64,000 bases of DNA from Vibrio hepatarius (GTDB taxonomy: Bacteria > Pseudomonadota > Gammaproteobacteria > Enterobacterales > Vibrionaceae), in NCBI RefSeq assembly GCF_001274785.1, contig NZ_LHPI01000013.1, positions 1 through 64,000 of the forward strand, given 5' to 3'. A program made the translations under genes and the position numbers. Numbering within the stretch: the first letter of the stretch is position 1; the number at the start of each line of letters is the position of its first letter. Positions 59,059-64,000 of the stretch are shown one piece after another. The notes under the pieces are model-generated. The model was not told the DNA's origin. It saw only the letters and a program-made list of their open reading frames with translations, and did no database searches.

Positions 59059-59637
59059 TCACTTCTGTGGCTTGCCAAAAATACTTTCTATTAGCACATC
59101 CACCCAACCGAATGGAAAAAGTTTTACCTTTTCCACTTCTGCTTCATTATGAGAAATTTTGGATGGCTTATTTACATGCTCTTCGAGAGCTTCCTCAAAC
59201 TGGTTAGGGTTCTTTAAGAGGGTGTAAATAAGGGAGTTCGCGTAAGTGGTGTCACCCTCAAGTTCAAGATTGTTCTTTTCTGCATAGTACTTAGCAACGG
59301 CAGCTGATCTGGAGCGTCCAGCGTCACAGTGAACAATGATTTCTCTGATATTAGGTGATTCTTCGATACGCTTGAACATAAGCAAAATTTTGAGAGCGTG
59401 AACTTTACGGGCGCAACCGTCAAAATAATTCCAGAAGTCAGCGCCATACTCTGAGATTAGTTCTTCGTCATATGCTGCATCATCAAACCCAATGTGATCA
59501 AAGTATCCCCAATCTTCTTTCGGAACTTGAGAATCAACTTCCTGTCCAGCATCGTGAATAGAAATAAGTGCAATAGAATTGTCAGGTACTAGTTTTCTCG
59601 CATCTCTGACAGGCATGAATGAAATTTGATGAATCAT
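59059..59637 (-). CDS. Tyrosine/dual-specificity phosphatase-like protein
   Basis: This 192-aa cytoplasmic protein has the Cys-based phosphatase signature VHCDAGRSRSAAVAKYY near residues 102-118 (HCxxGxxRS). A general-acid Asp could come from the DAAYDEEL region near 52-60. It would dephosphorylate Tyr/Ser/Thr residues or another phospho-substrate. No kinase partner is recognised in the window. It is 4 nt upstream of a small membrane protein gene. Confidence 0.8.
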   Translation of the reverse strand: MIHQISFMPVRDARKLVPDNSIALISIHDAGQEVDSQVPKEDWGYFDHIGFDDAAYDEELISEYGADFWNYFDGCARKVHALKILLMFKRIEESPNIREIIVHCDAGRSRSAAVAKYYAEKNNLELEGDTTYANSLIYTLLKNPNQFEEALEEHVNKPSKISHNEAEVEKVKLFPFGWVDVLIESIFGKPQK

Positions 59638-59706
59638 AATACGCTCCGCATTAAATGTGTGAGCACATAATACACGGAGCGAATAGAAGTTTAAATTAGG
59701 AAATGA

Positions 59707-60039
59707 TCAGGTGTGCGCGAGTGTGGAGGCAACTTGGAGCTTTTCTACCACAACACCGTTTGTATTGTAGTGATTAAGGTGTAGGTCATTGCCGTACTGG
59801 ACTATTTCTACATGACCGGAATCGTCAGGTAGCAGTATCGCTGTTCGGTTACCCAGTTCGCTGTAAGTGAATGACGATTCATTTAAATCTGTCAAACCAT
59901 CTGGAAAGCGCAAAACGCCTTCTACTTCATTTTCTCCGTGGAAGACTGTCATACACTTATCAGTAAGCGATACTTTAAAGTCTAATATACTGGCGACCCA
60001 CTGATCGCCATTTAAAGTGAATTTATTGTTGTTCAGCAT
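59707..60039 (-). CDS. Hypothetical protein
   Basis: This 110-aa, beta-rich soluble protein starts 3 nt after the dnaN-like stop codon, so the two are co-transcribed. A beta-sandwich-like pattern (VEIVQYGNDLHLNHYNTNG) is visible. No family is recognised; it could modulate the clamp. Confidence 0.6.
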   Translation of the reverse strand: MLNNNKFTLNGDQWVASILDFKVSLTDKCMTVFHGENEVEGVLRFPDGLTDLNESSFTYSELGNRTAILLPDDSGHVEIVQYGNDLHLNHYNTNGVVVEKLQVASTLAHT

Positions 60040-60042
60040 TCT

Positions 60043-61179
60043 CTAGATTCGCACTGGCATAATTAGTGATTTGCTTGTTACTACCTTTCCAACAGGTGAT
60101 ACACAGCATGACGCATTAGCTTCTGTGAATTCCATTGTTACGTGTTCAGTGTAAATGTGGCTTAGAGCATCAATCAGGTACTTAGGGTTAACACCGAAGT
60201 CATAAGTGATTGGGTCGCCAGATGTTTGAGCAGTGATCATGTCCTCACCTAAGCCATCTTCTTCATTATCAATCACAGTTTGTAGCTTAATACCGTTTTC
60301 GGTAGTTGAGAGTTTAACTTTAGGGAACTTGTCATCTGTTAGCAAAACAGACACGCGATTTAATACTGATAATAGCTCAAGACGATTAAATTTGATCTTG
60401 CTTGCGCATGTCTTAGGGAACATTTTAGAAATATCAGGGAACTTACTATCAATAAGGGCTGTGCGGTAAACAAGACCGCCCCAATTGAATTCAGCTCTTG
60501 AACCATTGTAAGCAATAGTAATTTCTTCCGCAGACTCGTTTAGGCGAGTAAAAACTGTCATTGAGTTGTAAGGGAGCAATAGACCCATTTTGTTTACTGC
60601 TTCACCTACTTGCATTTTGTTCACGCACAGGCGGTGACCATCACTCGCGTTAGCGAACAATGCACCACGATTAACGTTAAGGTAAACACCATTCAGATAA
60701 TGACGCACATCGTTACGACCAGAAGCGTACAGCACGTTGGAAATTAGGCTCATAAACTCTTTAGCAGGAACGGTAAAGGTGCTCTCAACGTCTTTGATGA
60801 TGTCAACTGTTGGGTAATCGGTTACTGGAATAGTTTTTAGTTGTAGGCGTGATTTACCGCAGCTCAATACTGCACGGTTTTTACCTTGTACTTCTTTGAT
60901 TTTAACTTGTGTGTTCTTTGGTAGTGCGCGAGTCGCTTGAAACAGTTTCACTGCGTCAACACATAGACTGCCATTGCCTTTTACTTGGATCTCGTCTGTA
61001 GCACAAATTCGAGTAAATGACTGGTTGCCGTTAGAACCAGTGATTTGAAGTTGTCCGTTGTTCGCTTCAAGCAACACGAAATCAAATGATGAAATGCCTG
61101 TTTGACGGCTATCAGCGTTATTACAAGCGTGACCAACGAAGTTTAGCAGAGCTTGTTGTGAGTTTGATATAAGTTCCAT
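60043..61179 (-). CDS. dnaN: DNA polymerase III beta clamp (plasmid-encoded)
   Basis: The protein is 378 aa from ATG 61179, with GGAGG 7 nt upstream. It has the three-domain length of the sliding clamp. The conserved segment TDYPTVDIIKDVESTF-TVPAKEFMSLI lies near residues 112-140. NGVYLNVNRGALFANASDGHRL lies near 155-177, and the C-terminus is the typical MPVRI (usually MPMRL). It would encircle DNA and tether polymerases. Sequence divergence from host clamps appears considerable. Its gene lies next to the replication origin region. Confidence 0.85.
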   Translation of the reverse strand: MELISNSQQALLNFVGHACNNADSRQTGISSFDFVLLEANNGQLQITGSNGNQSFTRICATDEIQVKGNGSLCVDAVKLFQATRALPKNTQVKIKEVQGKNRAVLSCGKSRLQLKTIPVTDYPTVDIIKDVESTFTVPAKEFMSLISNVLYASGRNDVRHYLNGVYLNVNRGALFANASDGHRLCVNKMQVGEAVNKMGLLLPYNSMTVFTRLNESAEEITIAYNGSRAEFNWGGLVYRTALIDSKFPDISKMFPKTCASKIKFNRLELLSVLNRVSVLLTDDKFPKVKLSTTENGIKLQTVIDNEEDGLGEDMITAQTSGDPITYDFGVNPKYLIDALSHIYTEHVTMEFTEANASCCVSPVGKVVTSKSLIMPVRI

Positions 61180-61430
61180 TATTTGCCTCCACAGCATTTT
61201 GATAATTCGGGGTGGTTAGCCCGTCTGATATGAAAATATTAAGACACTTGCGAAAACGCGCAACTCTTTAAAACGCTACTTTTTGAAAATAAATTAATAA
61301 TCAATATTTTGTTTAAAAACAGTGATTTATTATAAAATTCTGTGGGGTGGTACGATTTCTAGGTAACTGATCTGATTCAAAAAATTGTAAACTTACGAAT
61401 TCAATAAATGTTGTGTAAGTGGTACTGGAA
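61180..61430. promoter_or_regulatory. Divergent promoter region between dnaN and the KfrA-like gene
   Basis: The DNA is very AT-rich, with several TATAAA/TATTTT tracts (for example near 61330), as expected for two divergent promoters. No clear repeat is seen. Confidence 0.45.
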
Positions 61431-62459
61431 ATGAATACAGAGTTAGACACAAACCTAAACCTTGAAGATCATCTAAACAAACTGATTGCTGGTGGACAAC
61501 CGGTAGAATTAATTACTGCTCAAATGCTCCATGAAGTAGCTGGCAACTGTACGTTGGAACAATGTGCACGATGGTTGTTGGACTACAAAGAGACAAATGA
61601 ACTCTCAGTGCGTGTTCAACAACCAGAATGGGTTGGAATGTTTATCGATAAATTGAAAGGGCTGGGGGATCAGATTTGGCCTCTAATCGAAAGTGAAATC
61701 CAATCACAGGTAGCAACTCAGGTTAGGGATAGAACTCAGGAGTTAGAAATCGCACAGACATCTCTAACGGATGCAAATGCGAAACTGGCAGATAGCGCGA
61801 AAGTTATTGAGAACCTGGAGCAGAAGCTAACCATCTCTGAACAGGCGAATGGTCAAATTCAAAACTTAATCCAGAATGTTGAATCTGCTAATGAAAAAGC
61901 CCTAAATGCTCTAGAAGAAAAAAACCAATTTTTCGAGAATCGCGTCCGGGATCTCGAAGCTAGTCTGGATACCTCCACGCAGCAACTGACTGAAACACAG
62001 GAACAGCTTGCTGAGTCACAAAGTCAGGTAAATACACTATCTGCAGAGTTAGATACCGCTGGTAGGAAAGCAAAAAAACTTGATGAACAGATTGAGAAGC
62101 TAACTAATCAGAATTCCGAGTTAGATTCTGAACTGGGGACAAACAAGAACCTGGTGAAAGATCTTAAATCCGAGCTGTCAGCACTTAAGAAAAACCGTAG
62201 CCCGGAAGAGAAGAAACTGGAGCGCTTACAGACCAAGACAGAAACACAGAAAACAGAAATAAAAAATCTAACTGACCGTTTGGTACAAGCAGAAGGGACT
62301 ATAGAGCAATTAGCGAATCAAAACGCTAGACAAGGGGAGCAATTAGAGCGGTCTAGCGAAAGGCTCATTTTGGCCTCAGATGCTTGCATGAAGGCTTCCG
62401 AAGAGGTTGGGGTGCTACAAGGTAAGCTTGAGGTATATGAAGCACAGAAAGAATCCTAG
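61431..62459 (+). CDS. KfrA-like coiled-coil DNA-binding protein
   Basis: The protein is 342 aa from ATG 61431; GTG 61419 is an alternative. The N-terminal ~95 residues form a helical DNA-binding domain (QPVELITAQMLHEVAGNCTL, then ARWLLDYKETNELS). From residue ~100 to the end it is an almost continuous coiled coil (EQKLTISEQANGQ, LQTKTETQKTEIK). KfrA proteins of broad-host-range plasmids have this architecture and help organise and partition plasmid DNA while repressing their own promoter. Confidence 0.7.
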   Translation: MNTELDTNLNLEDHLNKLIAGGQPVELITAQMLHEVAGNCTLEQCARWLLDYKETNELSVRVQQPEWVGMFIDKLKGLGDQIWPLIESEIQSQVATQVRDRTQELEIAQTSLTDANAKLADSAKVIENLEQKLTISEQANGQIQNLIQNVESANEKALNALEEKNQFFENRVRDLEASLDTSTQQLTETQEQLAESQSQVNTLSAELDTAGRKAKKLDEQIEKLTNQNSELDSELGTNKNLVKDLKSELSALKKNRSPEEKKLERLQTKTETQKTEIKNLTDRLVQAEGTIEQLANQNARQGEQLERSSERLILASDACMKASEEVGVLQGKLEVYEAQKES

Positions 62460-62577
62460 AGCGTTTAAATCACCTGTATTCATAAACAGGTAATATTGAA
62501 TTCGAGATCAAAAGTGAAAATTGATTCGTTCAATTAGATTTATAAAAACAAAAAAGAAAATAACAATTATTTTTGAA

Positions 62578-62623
62578 TGTGGGTATGTGGGCAGCTTGCT
62601 GTCCATATATCCACATTTTTTTT
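62578..62623 (+). terminator. Strong terminator after the KfrA-like gene
   Basis: A ~17-bp stem with G-T pairs (TGTGGGTATGTGG... with ...CCATATATCCACA) and a 4-nt loop is followed by eight T residues. Confidence 0.85.
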
Positions 62624-62686
62624 GCGTTGGATATTGTGGGTTATAGCGAAGCGAAATCCACATATCCAAGGACATACATTCTTAAG

Positions 62687-62720
62687 GATCTTTCTTATGA
62701 TCTTTCTTAAAAGATCTTAT
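62687..62720. other. Dam-site cluster of the replication origin
   Basis: GATC occurs at 62687, 62699 and 62713. The first two are part of tandem GATCTTTCTTA units in AT-rich DNA. Such clusters next to iterons usually mark the melting region of an origin. Confidence 0.65.
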
Positions 62721-62766
62721 TAGGTTCTGCAATCCCTTATGTATCAATGCTTGTGGCGGTTTAGCC

Positions 62767-62847
62767 GTGACATATTGAAGGGTAAACGTGACAGATTGAA
62801 GGGGATAAATAGACAATGTGAAGGGATAGTCGTGACAGATTGAAGGG
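62767..62847. repeat. Four Rep-binding iterons (oriV)
   Basis: Sixteen-bp units begin at 62767 (GTGACATATTGAAGGG), 62788 (GTGACAGATTGAAGGG), 62810 (TAGACAATGTGAAGGG) and 62832 (GTGACAGATTGAAGGG). The 21-22 bp spacing puts them on one face of the helix. They lie upstream of a Rep_3 initiator gene and are inferred to be its binding sites. Confidence 0.85.
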
Positions 62848-62870
62848 ATGGAAACGCGGTTATTCATGGG

Positions 62871-62879
62871 TTATTCACA
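62871..62879 (+). promoter_or_regulatory. DnaA box
   Basis: TTATTCACA is a perfect match to the DnaA consensus TTATNCACA. It lies 24 bp after the last iteron; a near match TTATTCATG is at 62860. Confidence 0.8.
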
Positions 62880-63016
62880 GGTAAAAAGTGGCCTTTAAAG
62901 GTTGAGCTGTAGTTCAAATTACTAACTTCTAGTATTTGCCTGTCACACACTTTGAGTATTCGAATTCAATAAATAGCGTTTTATGCTTGCTAATTGATAA
63001 TTAATTAAATTAGAAT

Positions 63017-63045
63017 TCGTGACTTCTATAATTCAGCTGTCACGA
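63017..63045. promoter_or_regulatory. Inverted-repeat operator of the rep promoter
   Basis: TCGTGAC (63017-63023) and GTCACGA (63039-63045) flank TATAAT at 63027-63032, directly before the rep start codon. Each arm contains the GTGAC core of the iterons, so Rep probably represses its own promoter here, as in other iteron plasmids. Confidence 0.65.
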
Positions 63046-63050
63046 GTTTT

Positions 63051-64000
63051 ATGAATTTGCCAATTAGCGTTAGTCAAAAACAAGCTAAATCCGTATACCT
63101 TAGACAGTCGAACGCACTGACTACGGCAGCGTATACACTCTCACGCAATGAAAAACGCTTGGTGTACCTTTCTCTGGAAAAAATCTTTAATGGTTCTGTT
63201 ACAGAAGAACGAGGAAGGTTTGATGTAACTATCAACCACAGTGAGTATGCGCGGGTTTTTGATGAAAGCGATAAAAACATCAGCCGTGACATTGCCAAAG
63301 CATCAGCAGCACTGAATAAACGGGAGATAGTCTTCTATGTGCCAAGTGAAGATGCAGATAATGGCGAAAAGGCATTGGATGGACTCAGTTGGACAACCAA
63401 ACGATCTGTACGTCCAAAACGCGGAACGACCGTTCTTTCATTCAACGCTGAACTAGTCGACTTACTTCGAGCTGATGGCCGATATACCGGCTATTTCCTC
63501 CATGTAGTTGCAAAGCTAAACAACCAATACGCATTGCGTTTGTATGAATCTATCCGTCAGTGGGTGACATTGAAACGAAATGCTAAAGACGCCGAAAAAG
63601 GGGTTGAGCGTTCGGTCACCTTTGGTATTGACTGGCTTATTAACCGATACGAGCTACCTGCATCATACCAACGCATGTCTGATTTTAGACGCCGATTTCT
63701 AATTCCTGCCGTCACTGAAATTCATAACAAGTCCGATATTTGCTTATCGTATGAAGAAAATGCAGCCAAAGGCGGCCGACGTAATTCTATCGTTTCTATC
63801 ACTTTTCGTTGGATAGAAAAACAAGACCCATTTAAGGATGACTATCTGGGCTTTGAAGATTTCACAGACGTAACAACACCTCCAGTTCGTGATGAACTTG
63901 ATGATGATGTTTGGGTTGAGCTCGGGTTGGTATATCTGGATTCATTTAGTGACGAAAGCCAATTGCCCTCAGTTGAATGGGCTATGGACTTCTTAGTTAC
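63051..64000 (+). CDS. Rep_3-family replication initiator (partial, runs off the window)
   Basis: The frame is open from ATG 63051 to the window end (316 codons, no stop). Two winged-helix domains of the Rep_3/RepB type are indicated. The first contains LSRNEKRLVYLSLEKIF and the second begins around the diagnostic YALRLYESIRQW segment near residue 165, then RYELPASYQRMSDFRRRFL. It would bind the four iterons as a monomer and the operator as a dimer. The C-terminus is missing and an acidic stretch (DELDDDVWVELG) is near the end. Confidence 0.88.
   Translation, partial: MNLPISVSQKQAKSVYLRQSNALTTAAYTLSRNEKRLVYLSLEKIFNGSVTEERGRFDVTINHSEYARVFDESDKNISRDIAKASAALNKREIVFYVPSEDADNGEKALDGLSWTTKRSVRPKRGTTVLSFNAELVDLLRADGRYTGYFLHVVAKLNNQYALRLYESIRQWVTLKRNAKDAEKGVERSVTFGIDWLINRYELPASYQRMSDFRRRFLIPAVTEIHNKSDICLSYEENAAKGGRRNSIVSITFRWIEKQDPFKDDYLGFEDFTDVTTPPVRDELDDDVWVELGLVYLDSFSDESQLPSVEWAMDFLV

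Noticed and set aside
1..64000. CRISPR array or cas genes
   Set aside because: The repeat arrays seen (4776-5260, 62767-62847) have short units, irregular or helical-phase spacing and lie beside oriT/oriV-type genes; no cas gene is present.
1..64000. An integrated conjugative element of the SXT/R391 type
   Set aside because: The transfer genes resemble that group, but no integrase, excisionase or att site is visible, and a Rep_3 origin with two partition systems is present.

Overview
The window looks like part of a large conjugative plasmid from a marine gammaproteobacterium, most likely of the Vibrionaceae or a close relative. This is inferred from the protein families and the moderately AT-rich sequence, not from a database search. 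Replication, partition and transfer genes are all present and no integrase is visible, so a plasmid fits better than an integrated element. The replication initiator gene runs off the right edge.

Layout. 0-5.3 kb is a maintenance block: tandem centromere-like repeats with an 18-bp palindrome, parA-parB on the plus strand, then a convergent parM-parR pair with its own repeat-rich upstream region. An array of CGGCACCGAACT repeats (4776-5260) leads into a MobI-like gene and is the best oriT candidate. 5.3-22.4 kb is a MOBH / F-type type IV secretion region: MobI-like, AcaB/PFL_4669-like, TraI, TraD, TraJ-like, an S49 peptidase, TraA pilin, TraL, TraE, TraK, TraB, a TrbI-like protein, an unknown exported protein, a DsbC homologue without its active-site cysteines, TraV and TraC. 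The mating-pair stabilisation and late assembly genes (TraF/H/G/N/U/W) are not in the window.

22.4-61.2 kb is accessory DNA, mostly minus-strand short genes of unknown function, often coupled by overlapping stops and starts and separated by clear hairpin terminators. Recognisable items are an XRE regulator, a YbjN-like protein, a periplasmic binding protein paired with a membrane-bound LytTR regulator, a PP-loop (PAPS-reductase-like) enzyme, a tRNA-like RNA gene with a highly unusual middle, a secreted non-specific nuclease, a DinG-type helicase, an IS3-family insertion sequence, a DUF6884 plus transglycosylase-like protein, a C5 cytosine methyltransferase, a UvrD-type helicase, a membrane protein ending in a TraA-pilin-like domain, a tyrosine/dual-specificity phosphatase and a DNA polymerase beta clamp.

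61.2-64 kb holds a KfrA-like coiled-coil protein, a strong terminator, a replication origin (Dam-site cluster, four iterons at 21-22 bp spacing, a perfect DnaA box, an inverted-repeat operator) and the partial Rep_3 initiator.

How it fits together: Rep, iterons and perhaps the plasmid beta clamp replicate the element; ParAB, ParMR and KfrA keep it; MobI, TraI and TraD process and deliver DNA to a TraB/K/V/L/E/C/A channel and pilus. The accessory block carries DNA modification and repair-type enzymes, nucleases, signalling genes and many proteins I do not recognise. The items most worth following are the tRNA-like RNA, the paired-repeat oriT candidate, the binding-protein/LytTR pair and the pilin-domain fusion with its hairpin-masked ribosome binding site.
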